From positions 62,001 to 126,000 of the forward strand of contig NZ_UFSM01000003.1 in assembly GCF_900445235.1 (NCBI RefSeq): a DNA stretch of 64,000 nt, given 5' to 3'. Below, one piece after another: positions 52,436 to 61,444 of the stretch. Made by a program: the position numbers and the translations under genes. The stretch is from Aminobacter aminovorans. GTDB taxonomy: Bacteria > Pseudomonadota > Alphaproteobacteria > Rhizobiales > Rhizobiaceae. The notes below the pieces were generated by a model. The model was not told where the DNA came from. It saw only the letters and a list, made by a program, of their open reading frames with translations, and searched no databases. The stretch's first letter is position 1. Every line of letters begins with the position of its first letter.

Positions 52436-53194
52436 TTACAGCTCGACGCCCTGGCGGCGTGCCATGATTGCGGTGATGCGCTCGGTCAGCATGCCCTTGA
52501 GCAGGATGACGACGAGGCCGACGATGGCGTACCAGATGGCGACCTGGATGTGATAGCCGCCGGGAACAGCGCCCTTCTTCTCAAGCTCGAGCAGAGCCAC
52601 GAGGATGCCGCCCCAGACGAAGTATTCGCCCGGATTGATGTGCGGGAACAGGCCGAGAGGTGGATGCACATAGGACACCGCCGCATCGTAGAAGGCGGGC
52701 TTGTGCTTTTCTTCAAGGAATGAGCCGAAGGTGTAGGCCATCGGATTGGTCAGGAAGAATACCGAGATCAACGGCAGAACCGTATATCGGGTCAGCGCGA
52801 TGCGGCCGGCGCCGCGAGCGATGCCATGCACCCTCTCCTCGCCGACCAGTTCGGTCAGCGCGTAGAAGGCCGTCATCAGCACGACGAGCGTCGGGATGAT
52901 GCCGGTGACGAAGCCGGCGAAGACCTCGCCGCCCTTCTGGAAGATGCCGATGAAGTATTTGCCGATGCTGGTGAGCCAGCCGAGCTGCTCCTCCTGGGCA
53001 ACGGTGTTGAGCTTTTCCTTGAACTGCTCAACGGTCAGGTCGCCGCTCGCCTGGGCGAGCACGACGAGATCATTGGTTGCTCCCTTGACGGCGAGCTTGC
53101 CGTGAATTGCAGCATCCGTGGCCATCGAACCCGCGACGTGCAGGTTCTGGACGGCCATATCGGCGTGCTGCGCCAACATAGATAGGACTGACAT
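52436..53194 (-). CDS. srlA: Glucitol/sorbitol PTS EIIC2 component (SrlA), N-terminally extended
   Basis: 252 residues behind GGAGGAGAA. The core from about residue 75 (GKYFIGIFQKGGEVFAGFVT, NPMAYTFGSFLEEKHKPAFY, HPPLGLFPHINPGEYFVWG) is clearly SrlA with about four membrane segments. E. coli SrlA is about 187 residues; here an additional 70-75 polar N-terminal residues precede the core. SrlA and SrlE together form the membrane channel. It is the second gene of the operon after gutM. Confidence 0.9.
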   Translation of the reverse strand: MSVLSMLAQHADMAVQNLHVAGSMATDAAIHGKLAVKGATNDLVVLAQASGDLTVEQFKEKLNTVAQEEQLGWLTSIGKYFIGIFQKGGEVFAGFVTGIIPTLVVLMTAFYALTELVGEERVHGIARGAGRIALTRYTVLPLISVFFLTNPMAYTFGSFLEEKHKPAFYDAAVSYVHPPLGLFPHINPGEYFVWGGILVALLELEKKGAVPGGYHIQVAIWYAIVGLVVILLKGMLTERITAIMARRQGVEL

Positions 53195-53246
53195 TTCTCC
53201 TCCTTGATATCCTCACCCAAGAGATCGCGCCCGAAGGTGCAGTTCC

Positions 53247-53681
53247 CTACGTACCCACTGGCTTGAGGCCGGCGAGGCCGGGCCCCTTTGGCTCGAGCCG
53301 CGTACGATCGACCTGCTCGACCGCCTTCTTCACGGCTTCCGCCACACCGGCTTCCCCCTCTCCCAGTACAGCGGGATTGGACCGGAGCTGATCGAGGGAA
53401 ATTCCCTCCAGATTTTCATGACGCTTGAACTTGGCGAAGACCGAACGCCCGGTCATGGTCAGCACGCGCTGGACTTTGAGGTCCGGCGTGACCACGATCA
53501 GCGCGATCGTCCCCTTGCCGAGGCGGCCGCGACAATTGCCGGCGCCGACATAGCCATCCTGGTACTTGGCCGTGATGCCCTTGAAGACATCGGCGTAGTG
53601 CCGCATCTGGATCCACACGCCAAGCGACTGTAGCGCCCAGACGACGCCCAGAAGCAGCAGTCCCCACTGCCAGATTGCCAT
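53247..53681 (-). CDS. gutM: GutM/SrlM-type glucitol operon activator
   Basis: 144 residues with GAGGAGGAG before the ATG. A membrane helix opens the protein (WQWGLLLLGVVWALQSLGVW). The conserved GutM core MRHYADVFKGITAKYQDGYVG, split in two motifs, then GKGTIALIVVTPDLKV and MTGRSVFAKFKRHENLEGI follow. E. coli SrlM is a transcriptional activator of about 119 residues. It heads the glucitol-type PTS operon. Confidence 0.85.
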   Translation of the reverse strand: MAIWQWGLLLLGVVWALQSLGVWIQMRHYADVFKGITAKYQDGYVGAGNCRGRLGKGTIALIVVTPDLKVQRVLTMTGRSVFAKFKRHENLEGISLDQLRSNPAVLGEGEAGVAEAVKKAVEQVDRTRLEPKGPGLAGLKPVGT

Positions 53682-53747
53682 AAGGCTCCTCCTCCCGAAG
53701 TCCTCCGGAGCGGCGATATGCTGAGCCGCTCACATATCAATCAAAGA

Positions 53748-53767
53748 ACATTTGTCTTTACGAATGT
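53748..53767. promoter_or_regulatory. Operator-like inverted repeat upstream of the glucitol PTS operon
   Basis: ACATTTGTCTTTACGAATGT is an imperfect palindrome (ACATTnGTn4ACnAATGT) 67 bases upstream of gutM. The half-site ATTTGT recurs in the SorC site at 45304-45311, which supports binding by a SorC-type regulator. Confidence 0.5.
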
Positions 53768-53875
53768 CAATATGTATAACTTTTGGGCACCTCCGCATGG
53801 TGGTTTCGATCCACAGCGGCATTTGGCATTTTGCCTGCCGATGGTATCTTCGGGCAGGGCAGGAGCACTGCGACG

Positions 53876-54514
53876 ATGGACCTGATCTTCAAGAACGAGC
53901 TGGCGCTAGTGCCCGACCTCCGCCACAGGCTCAGGCAGCTGCGCTGGTTCCGCACGACCTTCCGCAACAGTGCGCGTGCCATCACCGCCCGCTATGGCAT
54001 CCGCTTCGACATCGACGAGAAGAGACTGACGCGCATCTTCCTCGACTGGGTCGAGATCGTAAACGCCCAAAAATCATATGCACAACTCGACCGCGCCGAC
54101 TTCATCGTCTACGCCGCCGGCCTCGCGCTCAAGGAACTGATCAAGCAAGCTCCAGTGCAAGTCGACAATGCGCGGCCTCAGGATGCGTCGACACCGGCGC
54201 ATGCCATTCCCGAAATCGTAAGGTTCTGGCCGGAGGGTTTCGTCTACACGAACTTCTGCGTCTGCTCGATTGCCGTGCTGTTCGAACAGGAGTTCGGCGA
54301 AGCCCCTGCCCTCGACGCCTGCGCCGACGACCTCAGGACCTGGTGGTCCTATAAGGAGAACACGGCGGAGATGCCGAGCTATGCTGTCGCCTATCTCGAC
54401 CGCTTCCTTGGCGCCGAGCCCAACTGGCTCGCCCCCGACCTGCCCGAAGAGCGCAGCGCCATTCAGCGCGCGCTTCAGGCGTCACTGCGGCGCGAGGCGA
54501 TCGACCAGGACTAG
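53876..54514 (+). CDS. Unknown protein beside the glucitol PTS
   Basis: 212 residues from the ATG at 53876; the frame extends to 53783. No signal peptide or membrane helix. It has a basic N-terminal helix LRHRLRQLRWFRTTFRNSAR, a central acidic segment and a Trp-containing DLRTWWSYKE. I do not recognise a family. The divergent spacing from gutM across the operator-like repeat suggests that it may respond to the same regulator. Confidence 0.6.
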   Translation: MDLIFKNELALVPDLRHRLRQLRWFRTTFRNSARAITARYGIRFDIDEKRLTRIFLDWVEIVNAQKSYAQLDRADFIVYAAGLALKELIKQAPVQVDNARPQDASTPAHAIPEIVRFWPEGFVYTNFCVCSIAVLFEQEFGEAPALDACADDLRTWWSYKENTAEMPSYAVAYLDRFLGAEPNWLAPDLPEERSAIQRALQASLRREAIDQD

Positions 54515-54610
54515 ATCTTAAACCATCCGCGGCTGTGGCGCGGCATGGCCGCAGCAGCCTCATTTCGACAAACCATGGCCTGAGCGCCGCATATCTTCCT
54601 GGAGTTCGAC

Positions 54611-55279
54611 TTGCCCAACGACAGCCTGGTGATTTTCGATTGCGACGGGGTTCTGGTCGACAGCGAACCGCTGGCCGCCCTTGCCTATGTGCGCGCCTAT
54701 GCCAAGAACGGGCTCAAGATCGAGGCAGAGGTGATTTCGCATTGCGTCGGCATGAAGCAGGCCGACATCATCGCCAAGATCCACCAGCTCACCGGCCATT
54801 TGCTGCCCGACGACGCCACCGACGATATCTGGGGTGAGACCAGGGCTCTGTTCACCGAACAGCTGGCATCGACACTCGACATCGCAGCGTTCCTGTCCAG
54901 GCTGGCTGTCGCCCGCTGCGTCGCTTCGTCCTCATCGGTCGAGCGCATCAACCACAGCCTCGAGGTCACCGGCCTCGCGCATTATTTCGGTCCCTCGATC
55001 TTCAGCTCGTCGATGGTCAAGAACGGCAAACCGGCGCCCGACATTTTTCTCTATGCCGCAGAGAAGATGGGCTTCTCGGCCGAACGTTCGGTCGTCATCG
55101 AGGACTCGCGCTACGGCGTTCAGGGCGCGGTAGCAGCCGGCATGACGGCGATCGGCTATGTCGGCGGCGGCCACACCCATGACGGCCATGGTCCTGAGCT
55201 CATGGCCGCGGGTGCATCTGCAGTCTGCAGCAGCTGGGACGAGGTTTCAGCCGAGTTGCGCAAGCGCGGGTTCGTCTGA
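54611..55279 (+). CDS. HAD-superfamily phosphatase (beta-phosphoglucomutase-like subgroup)
   Basis: 222 residues from a TTG at 54611, seven bases after GGAG. HAD motif I FDCDGVLVDSEP, motif II with Ser in CVASSSSVERI, motif III Lys in MVKNGKPAPD and motif IV IEDSRYGVQGA are all present, with a C1 helical cap. Such enzymes act on sugar phosphates. Its position next to a sugar-alcohol PTS makes the imported phosphorylated product a candidate substrate. Confidence 0.83.
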   Translation: MPNDSLVIFDCDGVLVDSEPLAALAYVRAYAKNGLKIEAEVISHCVGMKQADIIAKIHQLTGHLLPDDATDDIWGETRALFTEQLASTLDIAAFLSRLAVARCVASSSSVERINHSLEVTGLAHYFGPSIFSSSMVKNGKPAPDIFLYAAEKMGFSAERSVVIEDSRYGVQGAVAAGMTAIGYVGGGHTHDGHGPELMAAGASAVCSSWDEVSAELRKRGFV

Positions 55280-55297
55280 CGACGACCGCACCCGTCG

Positions 55298-56437
55298 CTA
55301 TCTCATGCGACCGTAGTCGCGCATCACAGCGACCAGTTGGTCATGCGGCATGGCCTGGATGCGGAAGCGATCGAAGGGCGTGCCACCGGCATCCTCGGCT
55401 GCCAGCATGGCATTGACGACGGCTTCCTCCACGCTGTCGACGGTGGCCGCATAGACCGGATCCAGCTTCTCGTCATTGACGATCTCCAGGCTCAGCTTTG
55501 CCGGCGCATGATGCGCCATGGGCTGCGGGTTGGCGGTCGAGAAGGCCAGGAAGATGTCGCCGGAGTTGTTGCCGCCGGGCGTGCCGCCACGGCCGATGCC
55601 AATAGCGGCGCGCCGCGCCAGGCGCTGCAACTGATGTGGCGCCATCGGCAGGTCGGTGGCGACGACGACGATGATCGACCCGCGTTCGGCGAGCTGGCTC
55701 TGTGGCGTGCCGTCGCGCATGTGTTCGCCGACGGGTACGCCCCTGATCGTCAGCCAGTCGCGCTGGCCATGATTGGCCTGGACCAGGGTGCCGATCCTGT
55801 GCTCGCGGCCGCCGAATTCGATGATGCGCGACGACGTGCCTGTCCCACCCTTGAAGCCGTAGGTGACCATGCCGGTGCCGCCGCCACAGTTGCCTTCCTG
55901 GACCGACCCCGATGACAGGCTGTCGAGGGCGACCCTGACGTCCGCCTCGGTTAGTGGCAGGCCGTTGATGTCGTTCAGCACGCCATCGTAGGTCTCGGCA
56001 ATGACAGGCATGATCCAGAGGAAGTTGTCCGTGTCATAGGTCGAGGCATAGCGCTCCAGCATCCATTTCACGGTCGCGTGATGGGCCATGCCGACGGCAT
56101 GGGTATTGGTGATGACTACGGGACCGAGGAAGTAGCCGCCATCCTCGATCCAGTGGGTGCCGGTCATCTCGCCGTTGCCGTTGAAGCGGTGGACACCGGC
56201 ATAAACCGGCATTGGCGTCGGCGAAGCCGCGTGCGGCAGGATCGCGGTCACGCCAGTGCGCACCGGGCGCTTGCGGCCGGGCCTCGGGGCATCCTCGAGT
56301 ATCGTCTTGAACCCGACGCCGATGCCGTCGACGTCGGTGATGGCGTTGAGCGGGCCTGTCCGGCCTGGAAACGGCAGGCCAAGGTCGCGGGCTCGGGCCT
56401 TGGCAGTGGGGGATTTCATTCTGGTCATGGGGGTCAT
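55298..56437 (-). CDS. P1-family (DmpA) aminopeptidase
   Basis: 379 residues from the ATG at 56437, overlapping the upstream permease stop (ATGA). DmpA-type enzymes self-cleave before a serine to expose the N-terminal nucleophile; here GGNNSGDIFLAFSTAN gives Ser292 as the likely nucleophile. The N-terminal GRTGPLNAITDVDGIGVG and central GVGTGFKGGTGT-type loop (seen as NCGGGTGMVTYGFKGGTG) are typical. Substrates include D-amino-acid esters and small amides. It shares an operon with a polyamine-type importer, perhaps releasing amines or amino acids from its ligand. Confidence 0.85.
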   Translation of the reverse strand: MTPMTRMKSPTAKARARDLGLPFPGRTGPLNAITDVDGIGVGFKTILEDAPRPGRKRPVRTGVTAILPHAASPTPMPVYAGVHRFNGNGEMTGTHWIEDGGYFLGPVVITNTHAVGMAHHATVKWMLERYASTYDTDNFLWIMPVIAETYDGVLNDINGLPLTEADVRVALDSLSSGSVQEGNCGGGTGMVTYGFKGGTGTSSRIIEFGGREHRIGTLVQANHGQRDWLTIRGVPVGEHMRDGTPQSQLAERGSIIVVVATDLPMAPHQLQRLARRAAIGIGRGGTPGGNNSGDIFLAFSTANPQPMAHHAPAKLSLEIVNDEKLDPVYAATVDSVEEAVVNAMLAAEDAGGTPFDRFRIQAMPHDQLVAVMRDYGRMR

Positions 56438-57264
56438 TTCTGCCGAGAGCGCAGGTAGAGGCCAAGCGAGGCCACGACGAAGGAAAAGGTGAGCATCATC
56501 ACAGCTATGGCGTTGATCTCGGGCTTGATGCCTCGTCGCAGCATGGCAAAGATGAACATCGGCAGCGTCGTTACGTCGACGCCCGCGATGAAGTAGGTGA
56601 TCACGAGGTCATCCATCGAGATGATGAAGGCGAGCAGCGCGCCGCCGATGATGCCTGGCAGCAATTGTGGGAACACCACCTTGCGGAATGTAACCCACTC
56701 GTTGGCGCCGAGATCGGCGGAGGCGTTTTCGAGCGTGCGGTCCATGCCGGCAAGACGCGCCGACACGACGATGAAGACATAGGAGATCAGGAAGGTGCAC
56801 TGGCCGATGATGATCGTTTTCAGTCCGAGCGTGATCCCTGAATTGACGAAGAAGATCAGTAAGGCGATGCCGAGCACGATGTCGGGCATCAGCATCGGCA
56901 TGAACATCACAGTGCGATAGAAGCGCTTGCCGAAGAAGGCGAAACGATAGAGCGCAATGGCGATGGCGGTCCCGAACACGGTGGCGATCAAAGTGGTGGA
57001 CGTTGCGATGATCAGGCTGTTCCAGACCGCCTGGACGAGTTGGTCAGTTGATTCGATGTAAAGGGCATTCTCCGAGATCGTCGTCTTGAAGCCCAGGACC
57101 TGAGCGTACCACTCGGTGGTGAAGCCGCTCCACGTCATCATGTTCACGGGATTGGAGTTGAACGAATAGACGGCGATCAGCACCAGGGGGATGTAGATAA
57201 ACGCGAAAAACAGCGCGGTGTAGGCAACCAGGCTACCGCGGAAGAGAAAGCGGGTAATCTTCAT
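56434..57264 (-). CDS. ABC transporter permease, PotC-like
   Basis: 276 residues from the ATG at 57264. About six membrane segments, the first YTALFFAFIYIPLVLIAVYS, and an EAA-like loop ENASADLGANEWVTFRKVVFPQ. It is the third gene of the ATPase-permease-permease-peptidase operon and overlaps the peptidase start. Confidence 0.88.
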   Translation of the reverse strand: MKITRFLFRGSLVAYTALFFAFIYIPLVLIAVYSFNSNPVNMMTWSGFTTEWYAQVLGFKTTISENALYIESTDQLVQAVWNSLIIATSTTLIATVFGTAIAIALYRFAFFGKRFYRTVMFMPMLMPDIVLGIALLIFFVNSGITLGLKTIIIGQCTFLISYVFIVVSARLAGMDRTLENASADLGANEWVTFRKVVFPQLLPGIIGGALLAFIISMDDLVITYFIAGVDVTTLPMFIFAMLRRGIKPEINAIAVMMLTFSFVVASLGLYLRSRQK

Positions 57265-57274
57265 CTTCAGCCCC

Positions 57275-58180
57275 TCAATTTGTGGCGTCAGCGCCGCGGC
57301 GACCGGACGCGACGACATAGATGAAGAGCAGCACCAGCATCACGCTCATCACCATCATCGCCAGGGCCGACCCGAAGGGCCAGTTGCGGGCAGACAGGAA
57401 CTGCTGCTCGATGAGATTTCCCAGCATCATCACCTTGGCGCCACCGAGAACCGCGGGAACGACGAAGTTCCCAAGCGCCGGGATGAAGACGATGATGGCG
57501 CCACCGGCAATACCAGGAGCGGTCAGGGGCAAGATGATGCGGACGAAAGTTCGGATCGGCCCCGCGCCGAGATCGAGCGACGCGCGCACCAGCGTCCAGT
57601 CGAGTTTTTCGACGCTGGCATAGATGGGCATGAACATGAACGGGATGAAGACGTAGACCATTCCGAGCACGATCGCACCGTCGGTGTAGATAAGCTCGAG
57701 CGGCCGGGTGATGAGGCCCGTCGCAAGCAACGCTTCGTTGACGATTCCGGTCTGGCGCAGGATCAACACCCAGATGAACAGCCGCACGATCAGGCTGGTG
57801 AAGAACGGCAGCGTGATGAGGAAAAGGCAGAAATTCCTCCAGCGCTCCGAAAGCCGCGCAATGCAGAAGGCTGCGGGATAACAGACGACCAGGGTGGCGA
57901 CGACGGTAAGGGCCGCGATCTTGAGCGAGCGCAGGAAGATCGAGAGGTAGACCGGGTCGAAGACCTCGAAGGCCGGATCGGCGAAACCGAGGATGCGGCC
58001 ATAATTATGCGGATAGAAGGTCCACTCCACCCCGCCATAGAGGCCGGGGGCGAGGAAGCTGGTGACGATCATGATCGCCAGCGGGCCCAGGAAAAAGACC
58101 GCGAAGAACAGCGTCACCGGGGCAAGCAACAGTGCCAGTTGAACGCGGCGGCGACCGGCGAGAGACATCTCAGATGCCAT
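57275..58180 (-). CDS. ABC transporter permease, PotB-like
   Basis: 301 residues from the ATG at 58180, overlapping the ATPase gene end by 11 bases; the ATG at 58168 is an alternative. Six membrane segments are apparent, starting LLLAPVTLFFAVFFLGPLAI. The coupling loop reads VRASLDLGAGPIRTFVRIILP. It pairs with the PotC-like permease. Confidence 0.87.
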   Translation of the reverse strand: MASEMSLAGRRRVQLALLLAPVTLFFAVFFLGPLAIMIVTSFLAPGLYGGVEWTFYPHNYGRILGFADPAFEVFDPVYLSIFLRSLKIAALTVVATLVVCYPAAFCIARLSERWRNFCLFLITLPFFTSLIVRLFIWVLILRQTGIVNEALLATGLITRPLELIYTDGAIVLGMVYVFIPFMFMPIYASVEKLDWTLVRASLDLGAGPIRTFVRIILPLTAPGIAGGAIIVFIPALGNFVVPAVLGGAKVMMLGNLIEQQFLSARNWPFGSALAMMVMSVMLVLLFIYVVASGRRGADATN

Positions 58181-59264
58181 CGGCGTCGCACCTGATGAGA
58201 TGAACCGCGGAAGGATCGTAAGACAGCCGCGCCTTGCGAAGCTGCTCGACCTCGCCGATGAAACTGCGCCGGCCGGCGGGAATTTCAGCAACGACCTTGC
58301 GGCCCTCGACCGTGTGGCCGAACAGCTCGAATGAGGATCCGACGAAGACGATCTGCTCGACCTCGACGTCGAGGAAAGGATAATCCCGGCCCTCCCCCGA
58401 AATGAAGAACTGTTCTGGGCGGATCAACGCCTTGGCCTTGCCTGACACTTTCCCAAGCGACGGCAGGTGGCGGATCGCGAGGCCGTCGCCGGTCAGCAAC
58501 CAACCATTGTCCAACTGGCCTTCGAAGAGATTGCTGGCGCCGACGAAGGTGGCGACGAAACTGTTTGCCGGGCGATCATAGATGTTGCGCGGGGTGTCGA
58601 GTTGCTGAATGCGGCCGCCGGAAAGAACAGCGACCCGATCCGACATGGTCAGCGCTTCCTGCTGGTCGTGCGTGACGAAGATGAACGAGATGCCGAGCTC
58701 GCTCTGCAGCGTCTTCAGCTCGATCTGCATCGACTGGCGAAGGTTCTTGTCCAGTGCCGACAGCGGCTCATCGAGAAGCAGCAGTTTTGGCCGGGCGATG
58801 ATGGCGCGGGCGAGCGCCACGCGCTGCTGCTGGCCACCGGAAAGCTGGCGTGGCCGCCGGCCTTCCATGCCGGCGAGGCCGACCATGTCGAGTGCAGCGG
58901 CGACCTGCTTGTGGCGCTCGGAATTGGCGACGCCCGCAACCTCAAGCGCGTAGCCGGTGTTCTCGCCGACTGTCATGTGCGGAAACAGCGCATAACTCTG
59001 GAAGACGGTGTTGACGGGCCGGCGATAGGGCGGCCGTGTCGTCATGTCCACGCCGTCGATCAGGATGCGTCCGGCATCGAGTTCGACGAAGCCACTGATC
59101 GCCTGAAGCAAGGTCGTCTTGCCACAGCCCGAGGGACCGAGAAGCGTCAGGAACTCGTTGCGATCGACATCGAGGTCGATCTTGTCGAGCGCGGTCACGC
59201 TTTGACCTTCCGGCGTGGGGAAGGTCTTTGCCGCTCCCTCTAGCCGGACAATGGAATCTCGCAT
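58170..59264 (-). CDS. ABC transporter ATP-binding protein, PotA-like
   Basis: 364 residues. Walker [13 protein letters not shown]-loop [12 protein letters not shown], signature [15 protein letters not shown], Walker [13 protein letters not shown] and H-loop [12 protein letters not shown] are intact. A TOBE-type domain follows. It leads the minus-strand operon and diverges from the binding-protein gene across an inverted repeat. Confidence 0.9.
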   Translation of the reverse strand: MRDSIVRLEGAAKTFPTPEGQSVTALDKIDLDVDRNEFLTLLGPSGCGKTTLLQAISGFVELDAGRILIDGVDMTTRPPYRRPVNTVFQSYALFPHMTVGENTGYALEVAGVANSERHKQVAAALDMVGLAGMEGRRPRQLSGGQQQRVALARAIIARPKLLLLDEPLSALDKNLRQSMQIELKTLQSELGISFIFVTHDQQEALTMSDRVAVLSGGRIQQLDTPRNIYDRPANSFVATFVGASNLFEGQLDNGWLLTGDGLAIRHLPSLGKVSGKAKALIRPEQFFISGEGRDYPFLDVEVEQIVFVGSSFELFGHTVEGRKVVAEIPAGRRSFIGEVEQLRKARLSYDPSAVHLIRCDADGI

Positions 59265-59281
59265 CTGCCGTTCCCCGAATT

Positions 59282-59295
59282 GTTATTCAAATAAC
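59282..59295. promoter_or_regulatory. Inverted repeat in the divergent PotABCD-type promoter region
   Basis: GTTATT, CA, AATAAC is a perfect 6-bp inverted repeat between the divergent ATPase and binding-protein genes. The RpiR-type regulator downstream of the binding-protein gene is a plausible ligand. Confidence 0.5.
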
Positions 59296-59417
59296 TCTTG
59301 TGCGATTGAGAGATTTGGATACCATTTGGTCATCCAAGTCAACGGCCACCAGAAGCCGTAGCCGGAGCACTCGAAGGCCGGCCTGCAATGGGCAGACAAC
59401 CAACAGAGGAGAATTCG

Positions 59418-60500
59418 ATGAGGATCACGAACCATGCCCTCGCGGGCACCGGGCCGACCAGGCGGGGCCTGTTGGCGCAAGTTGCCGCGGTCTCGATCGC
59501 GGCTGTCATCACTACAATCGCGCCGGCCAGCGCTGCCGAACTCAACATCTACAACTGGGGCGAATACATCAATCCGGCGGTGCTGAAGAAGTTCGAGGAC
59601 GAGACCCAGATCAAGGTCAACCTGTCGACCTACTCGTCAAACGAGGAAATGCTGGCAAAGATCCAGGGCGGCGCCACCGGCTACGACATCGTCTTTCCAT
59701 CGGTGCACATGCAAGACATCATGGCCAAGCTCGACCTGCTCGAGAAGACCGACATCAACACTTATGAAGGGTTCAAGAACATCGATCCGGCGTTCATGCG
59801 CGCCAAGAGCGACCCGAAGGGCGAGTACTGCCTGCCCTATGCATTCGGCTCGGTGGGCATCTTCTACAACCGTAAGATCCTCGGCAAGGACATCACCGGC
59901 TGGAAGGACCTGATCGCCACTGTCGAGGCCAAGGGCCTGAAGTTCACCCTGCTCGACGACATGCGCGAGGTGCTTGCCGTTGGCCTCATCCTCAACGGCC
60001 ACAAGGTCAATTCGACCGATCCCGACGAGCTTCAGCAGGCCGCCGATACCATCATCGCGATGAAGCCTGATGTCGCTGCCTTCACCTATGACACGCGCCC
60101 CATGGTGCAATCGGGCGACGTCGCGGCGGGACATTTCTTCGTCGGCGCGATGGTGGACGTTTTCGGCAACACTGCCGACCTCGGCTATGTGATCCCGGAA
60201 GAAGGCGCGACCATGTACCAGGAGGACATCTGCATCCTGAAGTCCGCGCCCAACAAGGAAAACGCGCTTAAATTCATGCAGTTCTACACCCGCCCGGAGG
60301 TCGCCGCGCTCAACGTTTCGCAACAGACAAACGGCACCGCGAACGTCCCGGCGCGGCAATTGACCCCCGACAACATCAAGAATAGCAAGGAGATCAATCC
60401 TTCACCCGAAACGATGCAGCGGCTGCAGATTTTCGAGGATCTCGGACCTGGCCTGCGTCAGCTTGACAGGGTCTGGACCAAGGTGAAGACAGCGCAATAG
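59418..60500 (+). CDS. ABC transporter substrate-binding protein, PotD-like
   Basis: 360 residues from the ATG at 59418, after AGAGGAG. The N-terminus carries a twin-arginine-like TRRGLLAQVAAVSIAAV signal and an ASA cleavage site. The mature protein opens ELNIYNWGEYINPAVLKKFE, the hallmark of PotD/PotF polyamine-binding proteins. It likely serves the divergent PotABC genes. The ligand is probably a polyamine or a related amine. Confidence 0.88.
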   Translation: MRITNHALAGTGPTRRGLLAQVAAVSIAAVITTIAPASAAELNIYNWGEYINPAVLKKFEDETQIKVNLSTYSSNEEMLAKIQGGATGYDIVFPSVHMQDIMAKLDLLEKTDINTYEGFKNIDPAFMRAKSDPKGEYCLPYAFGSVGIFYNRKILGKDITGWKDLIATVEAKGLKFTLLDDMREVLAVGLILNGHKVNSTDPDELQQAADTIIAMKPDVAAFTYDTRPMVQSGDVAAGHFFVGAMVDVFGNTADLGYVIPEEGATMYQEDICILKSAPNKENALKFMQFYTRPEVAALNVSQQTNGTANVPARQLTPDNIKNSKEINPSPETMQRLQIFEDLGPGLRQLDRVWTKVKTAQ

Positions 60501-60531
60501 CTGCCCCGCAAGGCGGTTGGCCGGAGAGGAC

Positions 60532-61386
60532 ATGGCGCAGCGAATCCTGAAGCTCGTGCAAGGCGAGGAGCTGAGACGGTCGAAATCCGACAAGCTGATC
60601 GCCAACTATATCGAGCGCAACCTGGCGGAAATTCCGTTCGAGACGGCGCGATCCATCGCTACCCGTCTCGAACTGTCACCGATGACCGTCGGACGCTACC
60701 TCCGCCGCATGGGCTTCGACGGTCTCGACCAGCTGAAGCATGAGCTGCGGCGCGGCAGCTCCAATCCTGCCTGGCAGGTCAAGGGGCCGGTCGACCGTTT
60801 CAGGGAAGACATTCGCGAGGGCAAGCTGCTCGCCGGCCTCATCCAGCAGCAGATCGACAATCTCGGACGGATCTATGAACTGACAGCTGCTCCAGAGTGG
60901 CAGCAGACGATCGACGCGCTGGTTTCGGCAAGCGAAGTCTATGTCGCGGCCTACCAGAATGTTCGCGGCATCGCCCAGTATTTCGCCAGCCAGCTGTCCT
61001 ACACGCGGCCACGCGTGCAGTTCGTCGACGGGCTCAACGGCACCTATTCCGAACTTCTCGACGGTTCGGTCGAAGGCCGTGTGCTGTTCCTGCACGACGT
61101 CAGGCGCTTTGCCGCCAAGGCTCGCCCGCTTGCGATGGAGGCACGTCGCATGGGGGTAAAGGTCGTGCTGTTGACCGATGAGTTCTGCCCGTGGGGACCG
61201 GAGGTTTCCGATATATGCCTCGTCGTGCCCGGATCGCACGGCCCGCTTTGGGACGGCTCGGCAACGATCATCGCGGTGATGGACCTGATGCTGAGCAACA
61301 TCATCGTGCTGCTTGGCGATGAGGTCGGCGAACGCGTCGACCTGCTGACGCGGTTGCAGAATACTTTTGGCGACTTTGAAAGCTGA
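60532..61386 (+). CDS. RpiR/MurR-family transcriptional regulator
   Basis: 284 residues from the ATG at 60532 after GGAGAGGAC. The N-terminal RpiR helix-turn-helix (about residues 20-75; ETARSIATRLELSPMTVGRYLRRMG in two halves) precedes a SIS domain (about 120-260; AAYQNVRGIAQYFASQLSYT, VLFLHDVRRFAAKARPLA). SIS domains bind sugar phosphates or related metabolites. It is co-directional with the PotD-like gene, 31 bases behind it, and probably regulates this transport locus. Confidence 0.84.
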   Translation: MAQRILKLVQGEELRRSKSDKLIANYIERNLAEIPFETARSIATRLELSPMTVGRYLRRMGFDGLDQLKHELRRGSSNPAWQVKGPVDRFREDIREGKLLAGLIQQQIDNLGRIYELTAAPEWQQTIDALVSASEVYVAAYQNVRGIAQYFASQLSYTRPRVQFVDGLNGTYSELLDGSVEGRVLFLHDVRRFAAKARPLAMEARRMGVKVVLLTDEFCPWGPEVSDICLVVPGSHGPLWDGSATIIAVMDLMLSNIIVLLGDEVGERVDLLTRLQNTFGDFES

Positions 61387-61403
61387 TCCGGCGAGCCGGA
61401 ACG

Positions 61404-61438
61404 CAAAATCCCCGCGCCGGCAGCACGGGGACTTTGCA
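61404..61438. terminator. Convergent terminator hairpin
   Basis: TCCCCG (61409-61414) and CGGGGA (61426-61431) with an 11-base loop, an A-tract to the left and a short T-tract to the right. It lies between the convergent RpiR and acetoin-type E2 genes. U-runs are short, so strength is uncertain. Confidence 0.5.
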
Positions 61439-61444
61439 ACTGCG

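Noticed and set aside
53876..54514. MtlR-type mannitol repressor
   Set aside because: Position next to a PTS suggested it, but no MtlR-like motif was seen; left as unknown.
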